Below are positions 7,222-13,706 of a stretch of DNA of 15,558 bases, piece after piece (within the stretch, counting starts at the first letter, position 1; each line of letters starts with the position of its first letter). The translations under genes and the position numbers were made by a program. Where the stretch lies: assembly GCF_902493135.1 (NCBI RefSeq), contig NZ_CABUOD010000063.1, positions 1 to 15,558 of the forward strand. The letters are read 5' to 3'. This DNA is from an uncultured Parabacteroides sp. Its GTDB lineage: Bacteria > Bacteroidota > Bacteroidia > Bacteroidales > Tannerellaceae. The notes under the pieces were generated by a model. It was not told the origin of the DNA, made no database searches, and saw only the letters and a program-made list of their open reading frames with translations.

Positions 7222-8391
7222 ATGAAAAACGTACATGCGATGTTAATGATGCTCCTGCTCGTGATGGCAGGATGCGGAGATGGCAAACCTCCGGCAGAAG
7301 ATATGATCACAGTTGATGTGACAAAGAGTTATCCAACAAAAGAATTAATTCTGCAAGACTTTATGGATGTCGAATACATTCCGTTGGAAACGAGTAGTGA
7401 ATTTATTACAATGGGATGGTTGCATGCTGTCGGTAAGAAGGTCATTATTGTCCGAAACAGGAACCGCAATACGGATGGAGATATCTTTATCTTTGACAGA
7501 AACGGGAAAAGCGTGAAAAAGATCAATCGCTTAGGTCAAGGTGACGAAGAATATCAATTCCTTTTGGGAATCACTTTAGATGAAGACAACAATGAAATTT
7601 TCGTCAATGACCATTGGAGAAGAAAGATCATGGTGTATGACCTGTCCGGAAATTTCAAACGAAGCTTCAACCATCAACAAGGGTGGTATGGAATGGATAT
7701 ATACAATTTTGACCGGGATAATCTTATTTGCCGTATTAACGGCATCGATGACAAGGAAAACGTAAGTCCATTTTTAGTCATATCCAAACAGGATGGAAGC
7801 ATAACGAAAGAAATTTCGTTACCATACGAAAAAAAAGTATCGTCATTAGTCTTTTTGAAAGGCGGTAATCTTGTGATGCCGATCCGTAACCGCACATTGG
7901 TTCCTCATAGCAGTAATGCCTGGATACTTATGGATGATTCTTCCGACAAGATATATGAACTCCGGACAGATTTCAGCTTGGTTCCCCTTATTGCCAGAAC
8001 TCCTCCCATAAGTTCGATGAAGCCTGGGATATTCCTGTATCCGGCAGTCATAACAGACCGTTATTACTTCATGCAAACCGTAAAAGCGGAATGGGATTGG
8101 GGAACCAACACCGGACATGAACGGACTGACCTGATGTACGACAAACAAGAAAAGGCCCTATTCGAATATGTAGTAAACAATGCCGACTTCCCCACCGAAC
8201 AACCTGTCAGCATGATGGTATCGGAAGTCACATTCGGAGACGATGAAATCGCACTTGTGCAGAAATTAGAGGCATACGAACTTGTAGAAGCATACCAAAA
8301 AGGAAAACTGAAAGGCAAATTGAAAGAAATCGCTGCCGGATTGGAAGAAGATTCGAATCCGGTGCTTATGTTGATAAAATACAAGAAATAA
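7222..8391 (+). CDS. 6-bladed beta-propeller lipoprotein, paralog 2
   Basis: A tandem copy of the preceding gene, 389 residues. I start at ATG 7222 because it gives a proper lipoprotein signal (MKNVHAMLMMLLLVMAGC, Cys18). The open frame reaches back to a TTG at 7138, but that lies inside the -7 promoter box. It shares the opening ITVDV, the block LQDFMDVEYIPLET, GDIFIFDR, the long match VYDLSGNFKRSF, VISKQDGSI, TDRYYFM, and the C-terminal LKGKLKEIAAGLEEDSNPVLML with paralog 1. Divergence is greatest in the middle blades, where a ligand-specific surface would be expected. It converges on rnhB with only 13 bases between stops, and I see no terminator there. Confidence 0.85.
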   Translation: MKNVHAMLMMLLLVMAGCGDGKPPAEDMITVDVTKSYPTKELILQDFMDVEYIPLETSSEFITMGWLHAVGKKVIIVRNRNRNTDGDIFIFDRNGKSVKKINRLGQGDEEYQFLLGITLDEDNNEIFVNDHWRRKIMVYDLSGNFKRSFNHQQGWYGMDIYNFDRDNLICRINGIDDKENVSPFLVISKQDGSITKEISLPYEKKVSSLVFLKGGNLVMPIRNRTLVPHSSNAWILMDDSSDKIYELRTDFSLVPLIARTPPISSMKPGIFLYPAVITDRYYFMQTVKAEWDWGTNTGHERTDLMYDKQEKALFEYVVNNADFPTEQPVSMMVSEVTFGDDEIALVQKLEAYELVEAYQKGKLKGKLKEIAAGLEEDSNPVLMLIKYKK

Positions 8392-8404
8392 TATTTCGCC
8401 CTGT

Positions 8405-9004
8405 TCAGAACTGCAATTCCAATTGCTCCGGCAATAAAGTAAATGTTTTGCGATGATAGGGGGTTATCCCGCATTCCCGGATGGCCATGCGATGGGCTTT
8501 TGTGGGATAGCCTTTGTTTTCCTTCCAATGATAGGCGGGGTATTCCAGATCGAGGCTGTTCATATAATCGTCACGATAGGTTTTCGCCAGGATGGAAGCA
8601 GCGGCAATACTCAGATATTTGCCATCCCCTTTTACGACGGTCGTATGTTTGATATCGGGATAAGGAGTGAAACGGTTGCCGTCGATCAGCAGATGATCCG
8701 GTTTTACCTTTAGCTGCTCGATAGCCCGGTGCATGGCAAGGAAAGAGGCTTTCAGGATATTGATCTTGTCGATTTCTTCAGCAGTGACAATACCGATAGC
8801 CCAGGCAATCGCCTCCCGCTCGATAATCGGACGGAGCGCATACCGTTTCTTTTCGCTCAATTGCTTACTGTCATTCAAATCTTCATTATGAAAATCCGGC
8901 GGGAGGATGACTGCGGCGGCATAGACCGAACCCGCCAAACACCCACGGCCGGCCTCATCACAACCGGCCTCTATACGATTTGTTTCTAAGTAGGGTAGTA
9001 ACAT
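8405..9004 (-). CDS. rnhB: Ribonuclease HII
   Basis: Cleaves the RNA strand of RNA-DNA hybrids and excises single ribonucleotides from DNA, in the cytoplasm. The first motif CDEAGRGCLAG supplies Asp16/Glu17, LLIDGN supplies Asp108, and SIAAASILAKTYRDDYM carries the final metal-binding Asp. The 199-residue length and the MLLPYLE start are typical of Bacteroidales. The frame extends to a TTG at 9010, but the ATG at 9004 is preferred by N-terminus. The start is two bases past the stop of the toxin gene, so expression is probably coupled to the toxin-antitoxin operon unless there is an internal promoter, and I see none. Confidence 0.95.
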   Translation of the reverse strand: MLLPYLETNRIEAGCDEAGRGCLAGSVYAAAVILPPDFHNEDLNDSKQLSEKKRYALRPIIEREAIAWAIGIVTAEEIDKINILKASFLAMHRAIEQLKVKPDHLLIDGNRFTPYPDIKHTTVVKGDGKYLSIAAASILAKTYRDDYMNSLDLEYPAYHWKENKGYPTKAHRMAIRECGITPYHRKTFTLLPEQLELQF

Positions 9005-9006
9005 TG

Positions 9007-9324
9007 TCAATCAACTTCTTTTATCAAATCCATCAAATGATAAGGATCTTGTCTACAGTCCCATAACAGATGGATAAATATATAATTTTCTTCGACCGTA
9101 TAAAGTATCTTATTATGCTTAATAACAAGGTAACGGTAAACTAAAGGCTCTTCTTCCAAAAGCAACTCCACAGCTCCCATATTAGGAAATAATTTCAAAA
9201 GGAATACTTTTTTCTCAATCTCATTTTTAACGCGAAAAGCAATTCGTTTACCAAAAGTCACTTTTAAATAATAGACCAAGTCAGCCACTTGCTGCTTGAA
9301 AAGCCTGCTCGATCGAATTTCCAT
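9007..9324 (-). CDS. RelE/ParE-family type II toxin
   Basis: A 105-residue basic protein with the RelE/ParE fold pattern: an N-terminal helical hairpin (SSRLFKQQVADLVYYLK) and a C-terminal beta sheet with conserved VYRYLVIKHNKILYTV and IFIHLLWDCRQDP, including an Arg-rich C-terminal strand (Arg64, Arg91). RelE members cleave mRNA on the ribosome and ParE members inhibit gyrase; the sequence alone does not separate these. Its ATG overlaps the upstream antitoxin stop by one base (TAATG), the classical arrangement of a co-translated pair. rnhB begins two bases after its stop. Confidence 0.8.
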   Translation of the reverse strand: MEIRSSRLFKQQVADLVYYLKVTFGKRIAFRVKNEIEKKVFLLKLFPNMGAVELLLEEEPLVYRYLVIKHNKILYTVEENYIFIHLLWDCRQDPYHLMDLIKEVD

Positions 9325-9581
9325 TAACGAAAAGATTGAAAAAAATCACGCATTTCCTGTTCGGAAACGTAAATTCCATTTTCCTTATCCCGGTTTGTCT
9401 CCTTCAACATCTCTTTTACCTCTTCCAAAGTGAAACAATTCGGACGCTTCTGTTCCTGCTTTTCTATCTTAATTAATTTACGGGCAAGAGCTTCCATATA
9501 AGATATAGCTTCCTCGCTGTTGAAAGTTTGCAAAATATCCAACACCCGGTTTTTACGTTCTTGTAATTCTAATGCAGTCAT
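9324..9581 (-). CDS. Antitoxin of the RelE/ParE-type pair
   Basis: An 85-residue, highly charged, mainly helical protein encoded directly upstream of the toxin with a one-base stop/start overlap. The N-terminal half (about 1-45) is predicted helical, and the C-terminal half ends in VSEQEMRDFFQSF, a plausible toxin-wrapping tail. I cannot match it to a named antitoxin family, so the role rests on size, charge, gene order and partner. Autoregulation by the complex would be expected. A -7 box lies 26 bases upstream. Confidence 0.7.
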   Translation of the reverse strand: MTALELQERKNRVLDILQTFNSEEAISYMEALARKLIKIEKQEQKRPNCFTLEEVKEMLKETNRDKENGIYVSEQEMRDFFQSFR

Positions 9582-9606
9582 AAGACATCTGAATTTTGAT
9601 ACAATA

Positions 9607-9614
9607 CAAAAATA
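9607..9614 (-). promoter_or_regulatory. Candidate promoter of the toxin-antitoxin-rnhB operon
   Basis: On the minus strand the sequence reads TATTTTTG, a match to TAnnTTTG, placed 26 bases before the antitoxin ATG. That gives a short leader of about 20 bases. No convincing -33 box is seen. Confidence 0.5.
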
Positions 9615-9634
9615 ACACTCTTACGGCACATAAA

Positions 9635-10039
9635 CTAACGAAATCCAGCCTTTCTTTTCATCATCCGGGGACGAAGGATGAAGTAAGAGAAAAGTGTCGC
9701 AAGGATGACGCCGCAAATATTCGCGAGGAAATCGAACCAGTCGCCACCACGATATGTCGTACAGTATTCCTGCAAAAGTTCGATTGCCCCGCTCATCAAG
9801 ATCGGGCATAAGACGGCTCCGATCCAGGCATGCCACAACACATCGTCGTATTTGCAATGGTTGCGCAGAAACTCGATCCACAGCATACCGGACAGGCCGG
9901 CGTACATGCAGACATGAGCCACCTTGTCTATGCCCACGATCTTGCCCACCTCCAAAGAAGGCGGTTTAAAGAAAGAGAGATAGATCACCACTGCGATAAT
10001 CGCCAGCGAGACCGGATATTTCTTCAGGTAATACAACAT
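9635..10039 (-). CDS. VanZ-like membrane protein
   Basis: A 134-residue protein with four predicted membrane segments (about 9-25, 42-58, 72-88, 104-122). The VanZ-family polar signature is present: DKVAH (38-42), Glu87 and Gln90 in the third segment, then Arg97, Asp100, Asp103, Asn107 and Gly110. VanZ itself gives low-level teicoplanin resistance, but most family members have no known role and resistance should not be inferred. The open frame extends upstream by about 51 codons into the sufS 3' end; I take ATG 10039 because it starts 23 bases after the sufS stop and directly before the first membrane segment. It is probably co-transcribed with sufS. Confidence 0.82.
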   Translation of the reverse strand: MLYYLKKYPVSLAIIAVVIYLSFFKPPSLEVGKIVGIDKVAHVCMYAGLSGMLWIEFLRNHCKYDDVLWHAWIGAVLCPILMSGAIELLQEYCTTYRGGDWFDFLANICGVILATLFSYFILRPRMMKRKAGFR

Positions 10040-10062
10040 CACAATTACTCCATCAAATATAT

Positions 10063-11277
10063 TCAGAACATCTTCCGCACCCGTTCGATACCAGCCGCAA
10101 AAGTGTCTATTTCTTCTTTTGTATTGTAGAACGAGAAAGAGGCCCGAACCGTTCCCTCGATTCCCAAATCCTGCATCAACGGTTGGGCGCAATGATGTCC
10201 GGTGCGGACAGCAATTCCCAAACGGTCCAGCAACATCCCCATATCATAATGATGGATATTGCCCACCAGGAAAGAGAGTACCGCCCCTTTATGCGCCGCC
10301 TGCCCGAAAATACGCATGCCGTCGATCGCATTCAGCTTATCGGTCGCGTAACGAAGCAACCCGTCTTCATAGGCCGCGATATTATCCATCCCCAAACGGT
10401 CCACATAACGCAAGGCTTCCGCCAAAGCCGTACTACCTATATAATCAGGCGTTCCGGCCTCGAACTTGAAAGGCAGTTCGTTGAAAGTCGTCTTTTCGAA
10501 GGAAACGGAAGCAATCATCTCCCCTCCCCCCTGATATGGAGGCAGCCTGTCCAGCCATTCTTCCTTGCCATACAGAACGCCGATACCGGTAGGGCCGTAC
10601 ACCTTATGACCGGAGAACACATAGAACTCGGCATCCAGATCCTGTACATCCACTTTCAGATGGGGAACGGCCTGCGCTCCGTCGATCAGTACCGGGACCT
10701 CATGATTATGGGCTTCCTCGACGATCTCCTTTACCGGATTGATCGTACCGAGCACATTCGACACGTGTGTAACCGAGACAAGTTTCGTCCGTTCAGAAAA
10801 AAGGTTGCGGAACGTGTCCATACACAATTCGCCCTTTTCATTCATCGGGATCACCTTTAGCGTGATCCCTTTGCGGGCAGCCTGTATCTGCCAGGGAACG
10901 ATATTGGAATGATGTTCCATCACCGAAACGATCACCTCGTCGCCGGCCGACATACATTCGTCGGTAAAACTGGAAGCGATCAGGTTGATCGCCTCTGTCG
11001 TCCCACGCGTGAAAATAATCTCGTTGGAAGAGCGGGCGTTCAGGAATTGTTGCACGGTCTTGCGTGCTTCTTCATGGGCTTCCGTCGCCGCCTGGCTCAG
11101 GAAATGAACGCCACGGTGAATATTGGCATTCACATTATAGTAACCGCTCTCGATCTTTTCCACCACACAGCGCGGCTTCTGGGTTGTCGCCCCGTTGTCG
11201 AAGTAAATAAGCGGCTTATCGTATATCTTATGATCCAGAATCGGGAAATCCTTCCGGATAGACTGTGCATCTAACAT
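10063..11277 (-). CDS. sufS: Cysteine desulfurase SufS
   Basis: A PLP enzyme that converts cysteine to alanine and a protein persulfide for Fe-S cluster assembly by the Suf system. It is a 404-residue group II desulfurase. His122 in EHHSN and Asp199/Gln202 in DGAQ belong to the PLP site, Lys225 in FSGHKVYGPTGIG forms the Schiff base, and Cys363 in RTGHHCAQP is the persulfide cysteine. The short loop around Cys363 is the SufS form, which needs SufE, and sufE is indeed in this window. In Bacteroidales sufS commonly follows sufBCD. Here no sufBCD is upstream; a truncated nucleotidyltransferase and GH16 occupy that side. A -7 box lies 32 bases before the ATG. Confidence 0.95.
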   Translation of the reverse strand: MLDAQSIRKDFPILDHKIYDKPLIYFDNGATTQKPRCVVEKIESGYYNVNANIHRGVHFLSQAATEAHEEARKTVQQFLNARSSNEIIFTRGTTEAINLIASSFTDECMSAGDEVIVSVMEHHSNIVPWQIQAARKGITLKVIPMNEKGELCMDTFRNLFSERTKLVSVTHVSNVLGTINPVKEIVEEAHNHEVPVLIDGAQAVPHLKVDVQDLDAEFYVFSGHKVYGPTGIGVLYGKEEWLDRLPPYQGGGEMIASVSFEKTTFNELPFKFEAGTPDYIGSTALAEALRYVDRLGMDNIAAYEDGLLRYATDKLNAIDGMRIFGQAAHKGAVLSFLVGNIHHYDMGMLLDRLGIAVRTGHHCAQPLMQDLGIEGTVRASFSFYNTKEEIDTFAAGIERVRKMF

Positions 11278-11308
11278 GACTGTAACTATTTAACTTAATA
11301 ACAAGCGT

Positions 11309-11316
11309 CAAAGATA
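11309..11316 (-). promoter_or_regulatory. Candidate sufS promoter
   Basis: On the minus strand TATCTTTG matches the -7 consensus, 32 bases before the sufS ATG. No clear -33 TTG follows at the usual distance. It supports separate transcription of sufS-vanZ. Confidence 0.5.
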
Positions 11317-11366
11317 GTATGTTTAATAGTAAAATATGCTATTCGCACAGATTATAAGCTAAAAGT

Positions 11367-11397
11367 TTTGTTTGTACTAATCAAATTTATACTTTTG
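11367..11397 (+). promoter_or_regulatory. Consensus promoter of the truncated nucleotidyltransferase gene
   Basis: TTTG (11367-11370), a 19-base spacer and TACTTTTG (11390-11397) match both Bacteroidetes boxes at canonical spacing. The ATG of the MNT fragment follows at 11423. This is one of the two best promoter matches in the window. Confidence 0.7.
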
Positions 11398-11422
11398 TTT
11401 CAATTGATAATAATCATAAAGA

Positions 11423-11593
11423 ATGAAGACAAGAACTGAATATATTGAATTGATAAGATCTTGCAGCCAGAAATTGATTCAGGATTTCGGTGTTCGTTCT
11501 TTAAGAATATTTGGGTCTGTTGCCAGAAACCAACAGCATAAGGAAACTTCATTCGGAATGGCCATGCTTGATGCCTTTCATTTCTTCTTCTGA
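11423..11593 (+). pseudogene. 5' fragment of a minimal nucleotidyltransferase (MNT-type) gene
   Basis: Translation from ATG 11423 gives 56 residues. The first 41 or so read like the start of an MntA-type nucleotidyltransferase: MKTRTEYIELI, then SLRIFGSVARNQQHKE, which holds the GS signature of the nucleotidyltransferase fold (Gly31-Ser32). In intact members this is followed at once by SDxDI, carrying the two metal-binding aspartates. Here the frame runs instead into KETSFGMAMLDAFHFFF and stops. Homology therefore ends between about 11543 and 11577, and the last 16 bases overlap the 3' end of the convergent GH16 gene. No HEPN partner is present. It appears to be a deletion remnant of an MNT or HEPN-MNT gene, not a functional enzyme. 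Confidence 0.75.
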
Positions 11594-12366
11594 TAGAAAC
11601 GCACCCAGTCGATCTCCATCTCGACAGGCAGATCAGAGGGATCAACTTCTCCTACCCAGCTTCCGCCCAGCTGCATATCGAGCAGCAGATAGAACTTTTT
11701 GTCTGTGAACGGGAACTGTCCTTCTTTGTCCGTTTCAATACGCGGATAGGCGAATGTACGGGTATTGTTGATAAAGAAAACAAGGCTGTCCCGATACATT
11801 TCGACACTATAGGTATTATAATCGTCACGATCGATCAGCCCGATGCTACCCTGTTTCGGATTATCTTTGACCCCCAAGACGTGGGTATAGGCGGAATGAA
11901 CGGTCTGGTAGGCGATCGTATCATTATTCAAGCGTTCCATAATATCGATTTCCCCTCCATCCGGCCAACCTTCATTTTCAGGCAACAGCCAGAAAGCAGG
12001 CCATGCTCCGGCAGCACCGTACAGCTTGGCACGGATATCCAGGCGCCCGTCGGAAAAGCCGACCTTGCCCTTCGAATAGACGCCCCCCGTAATAAACGGA
12101 GCGGTGTCGGCCGGCAAACTGTAATTGACTAATCCCCGCAAAACCAAATTGCCATCGCGCATGGCATAACAGGAATCGAAGTCCGACATATAATTATTCC
12201 AGTCCGACCTTCCACGCGGTATCTTACTCCACGAAGCCTCATCGAAATGATCCTCCTGGTCGAAGTTCTCCTCCCAAACCAATTTCCATTCCTTCTGTTG
12301 CGGCCGGCAACCTGCCATGATCGACAGAACGACCGACATACCTAATACGAATAATCCTTGCTTCAT
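11578..12366 (-). CDS. GH16 family beta-glucanase-like lipoprotein
   Basis: A 262-residue glycoside hydrolase of family GH16, probably an envelope-anchored endo-beta-glucanase (laminarinase type). The signal peptide ends in a lipobox at Cys20 (IMAGC). The jelly-roll domain opens with WKLVWEENFD and contains GAWPAFWLLPEN and the catalytic signature GGEIDIMER, with nucleophile Glu139, Asp141 and acid/base Glu144. The C-terminal DWVRFYQKK is the usual end of the fold. Substrate cannot be set from sequence: laminarin, lichenin, agar and porphyran enzymes share this motif, though the EIDIME form favours beta-1,3(4)-glucan. It is not in a visible polysaccharide utilisation locus; no SusCD or sensor lies nearby. 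It stops just at the MNT remnant. Confidence 0.9.
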   Translation of the reverse strand: MKQGLFVLGMSVVLSIMAGCRPQQKEWKLVWEENFDQEDHFDEASWSKIPRGRSDWNNYMSDFDSCYAMRDGNLVLRGLVNYSLPADTAPFITGGVYSKGKVGFSDGRLDIRAKLYGAAGAWPAFWLLPENEGWPDGGEIDIMERLNNDTIAYQTVHSAYTHVLGVKDNPKQGSIGLIDRDDYNTYSVEMYRDSLVFFINNTRTFAYPRIETDKEGQFPFTDKKFYLLLDMQLGGSWVGEVDPSDLPVEMEIDWVRFYQKKK

Positions 12367-12411
12367 TATTAACCTATTTTCGTTTTTTACACAAAGAACT
12401 TCTTTTCAACG

Positions 12412-12419
12412 CAAAGGTA
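12412..12419 (-). promoter_or_regulatory. Candidate GH16 promoter
   Basis: Minus-strand TACCTTTG fits the -7 consensus, 46 bases before the GH16 ATG at 12366. No clear -33 box is seen. Confidence 0.45.
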
Positions 12420-12505
12420 CAGAGAATCCAGTTCATTCTAAACCCCTAACTCCGTACCTCCGCATTTTAAACTAGGTAACTATATACAATCTTACAGTAT
12501 AACCC

Positions 12506-12535
12506 TTGTAAAGAGGTGTAAAGACTTGTTAAGCC
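12506..12535. repeat. Three 10-bp direct repeats
   Basis: TTGTAAAGAG, GTGTAAAGAC and TTGTTAAGCC follow without gaps. The core TGTAAAGA is exact in the first two, and the third departs at several bases. A 10-bp period is one helical turn, as in multimeric protein-binding sites or integrase arm sites. It lies in the 417-base gap 12367-12783, which otherwise shows only the GH16 promoter, a short palindrome AAGAATGTATTCTT (12559-12572) and the small ORF at 12605. Confidence 0.5.
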
Positions 12536-12604
12536 ATATTGGCAGAATATTTCCTTATAAGAATGTATTCTTGTCAGTTTCTCTGACGCAGCAACTTACA
12601 AATC

Positions 12605-12721
12605 ATGAATTATAAACTTTGGCATACGATTCGCATTATATTGGCTAGTGTCATAGGCACCCGCTTGCTGATAAATCTAATACGGTTATGCGGCAGTTTA
12701 CACTTATCTTTCTGGGATTAA
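12605..12721 (+). CDS. Possible 38-residue hydrophobic peptide
   Basis: ATG 12605 opens a 38-codon frame: MNYKLWHTIRIILASVIGT, then LLINLIRLCGSLHLSFWD. A basic/aromatic start followed by one hydrophobic segment (about residues 9-30) is typical of small single-pass membrane peptides. The start resembles the K-W-x-x-I opening of the very short 'smalltalk' peptides of Bacteroidales, but the C-terminal half does not. I do not recognise it firmly. The frame is short enough to arise by chance, and no good promoter was seen. It sits at the boundary between core DNA and the AT-rich island. Confidence 0.3.
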   Translation: MNYKLWHTIRIILASVIGTRLLINLIRLCGSLHLSFWD

Positions 12722-12756
12722 GATAGCGGAGCTTCATCCTCCGTATAAAAGGGGAA

Positions 12757-12768
12757 TTAACATGTTAA
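12757..12768. promoter_or_regulatory. 12-bp palindrome upstream of the GIY-YIG gene
   Basis: TTAACATGTTAA is a perfect palindrome 15 bases before the GIY-YIG ATG, so an operator or a translation-region dimer site is possible. No canonical TAnnTTTG box was found here; the nearest is the degenerate TAAATTTTTTG just after the palindrome. Confidence 0.35.
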
Positions 12769-12783
12769 ATTTTTTGTTTTTTC

Positions 12784-13035
12784 ATGAGTAAGAGAAATAC
12801 ATATAAGTACGAACTTACTAAAGGGAATAAAGTAGTGTACGTTGGTATTACCAATAATCCCGAAAGAAGAGAAGCAGAACACCGTCAAAATAAAAATTTC
12901 GACAAAATGAAAATAGTCGGAAATGTTTCTACTTTAGACGGTGCTTCTCAATGGGAGACAAATAGGATACAAACCTATATGAACAACCACAAGGGACAAA
13001 CACCACTTTACAACCAAAACGAACATGGTAAGTAG
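12784..13035 (+). CDS. Minimal GIY-YIG domain protein
   Basis: Eighty-three residues covering little more than a GIY-YIG nuclease core. The opening YKYELTKGNKVVYVGITNNPERREAEH corresponds to the GIY...YIG hairpin and first helix. The catalytic residue set seems complete: Tyr7/Tyr9 and Tyr19 in the two strands, Arg28 or Arg29, His33, Glu58 in SQWETNRI, and a late Asn (Asn77 or Asn79) in YNQN. Such domains cut DNA with one metal ion in homing, repair and restriction enzymes, but here no DNA-recognition domain is fused. It could be a stand-alone nuclease, part of a complex, or a phage or mobile-element leftover. AT-rich, and followed by two hairpins including a good terminator. Confidence 0.75.
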   Translation: MSKRNTYKYELTKGNKVVYVGITNNPERREAEHRQNKNFDKMKIVGNVSTLDGASQWETNRIQTYMNNHKGQTPLYNQNEHGK

Positions 13036-13053
13036 TAATGTGATGCTTTTTAC

Positions 13054-13080
13054 TCAAATCGTGTAGCAGCACGATTTTGA
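13054..13080 (+). other. 3' UTR hairpin after the GIY-YIG gene
   Basis: ATCGTG and CACGAT pair around a six-base loop, extended by TCAA/TTGA with a one-base bulge. No T-tract follows, so it is not a terminator by itself. It sits between the stop and the terminator at 13094. Confidence 0.5.
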
Positions 13081-13093
13081 GGTCTAATCAAAG

Positions 13094-13127
13094 TCACTGT
13101 TAGTTTGGCACTCTAACAGCGATTTTT
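13094..13127 (+). terminator. Terminator of the GIY-YIG gene
   Basis: TCACTGTTAG pairs with CTAACAGCGA (one mismatch; seven perfect inner pairs) around a nine-base loop and is followed by TTTTT at 13123-13127. It lies 59 bases after the stop, between two convergent units. Confidence 0.7.
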
Positions 13128-13172
13128 ATAACGGTAGAAGTAATATTTTATTATATATCATTTTTAGATAGA

Positions 13173-13442
13173 TCATATATTTTCTTTCATCCATTCAAGT
13201 AAATTTTCATCAATATCATATGTTGCCCAAGCAGAATCTGTTATATTAATAACAACGACTTGCCCTTTTCCTTCAATAGCTTCCACTAATTCATCTCTAA
13301 CCTTTTTTGAAGAATGAGATGTATTGATTATCCAAGCGCGAGCAAACAATTTTGCCCAATTAGGATATTTTTTCAATCTTTTGCTCAACTTTGTATAGTC
13401 AGTAGAGTCTTTTAATGTATATGTAACAAAATATGTACTCAT
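13173..13442 (-). CDS. Cas2/SinR-like small protein
   Basis: An 89-residue protein whose pattern fits the stand-alone Cas2-like ('SinR family') group: an N-terminal strand STYFVTYTL, a helix with YTKLSKRLKKYPNWAKL, the strand AWIINT, a helix KKVRDELVEAI, the strand QVVVINI, then SAWATYD and a Trp-containing tail. This is a ferredoxin-like fold as in Cas2 and VapD. In Cas2 and most of these relatives the first strand ends in Tyr-Asp, the putative catalytic acid; here it is Tyr8-Thr9, so nuclease activity is doubtful. No cas1 and no CRISPR repeats are nearby. Its ATG overlaps the two-TM gene's stop by four bases (ATGA), which indicates a translationally coupled pair. The function of the pair is unknown. 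Confidence 0.6.
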   Translation of the reverse strand: MSTYFVTYTLKDSTDYTKLSKRLKKYPNWAKLFARAWIINTSHSSKKVRDELVEAIEGKGQVVVINITDSAWATYDIDENLLEWMKENI

Positions 13443-13687
13443 TCTTTTGATGCTTTAAAGTAATATCCAACTATAAAACCAAGAGGACCTGACAATACTC
13501 CTGACACGGTGACAAGCATGTCTTTGTATTCATCAACCTTGAAACATTTTAAGAATCCAATTACAAATACTATAGCTATTACTATAAAAAATGCACAAAC
13601 ATATATCATAGCAATTCGACTTCGTGTATTCTCTTTTGGGTCTGAACTTCCTTTTGAGCTTATTTCCGGTTTATCTGTTTCTGCCAT
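13439..13687 (-). CDS. Small two-TM membrane protein, partner of the Cas2-like gene
   Basis: Eighty-two residues: a polar N-terminus (about 1-23, with acidic, Ser and Lys residues), TM1 at about 25-46, a charged loop KCFKVDEYKD, TM2 at about 57-77 with a glycine-rich face (SGVLSGPLGFIVGYYF), and a lysine tail. Both ends are probably cytoplasmic. No enzyme motif is visible. Glycine-rich two-TM hairpins of this kind occur in holin-like and effector proteins as well as in unrelated orphans, so no function is proposed. It is the first gene of a two-gene operon with a strong promoter match. Confidence 0.65.
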   Translation of the reverse strand: MAETDKPEISSKGSSDPKENTRSRIAMIYVCAFFIVIAIVFVIGFLKCFKVDEYKDMLVTVSGVLSGPLGFIVGYYFKASKE

Positions 13688-13706
13688 ATAGTTACGTTTA
13701 TGTCCG

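Noticed and set aside
9635..10039. Glycopeptide resistance gene
   Set aside because: Only the general VanZ-family signature is seen; no other van genes are near, and most family members are not resistance genes.
10040..10192. Upstream extension of the VanZ-like protein
   Set aside because: The extra 51 codons overlap the end of sufS out of frame and have no family resemblance; ATG 10039 starts just before the first membrane segment.
10183..10860. 225-codon plus-strand frame opposite sufS
   Set aside because: Antisense shadow of sufS; the catalytic motifs and conservation are all on the minus strand.
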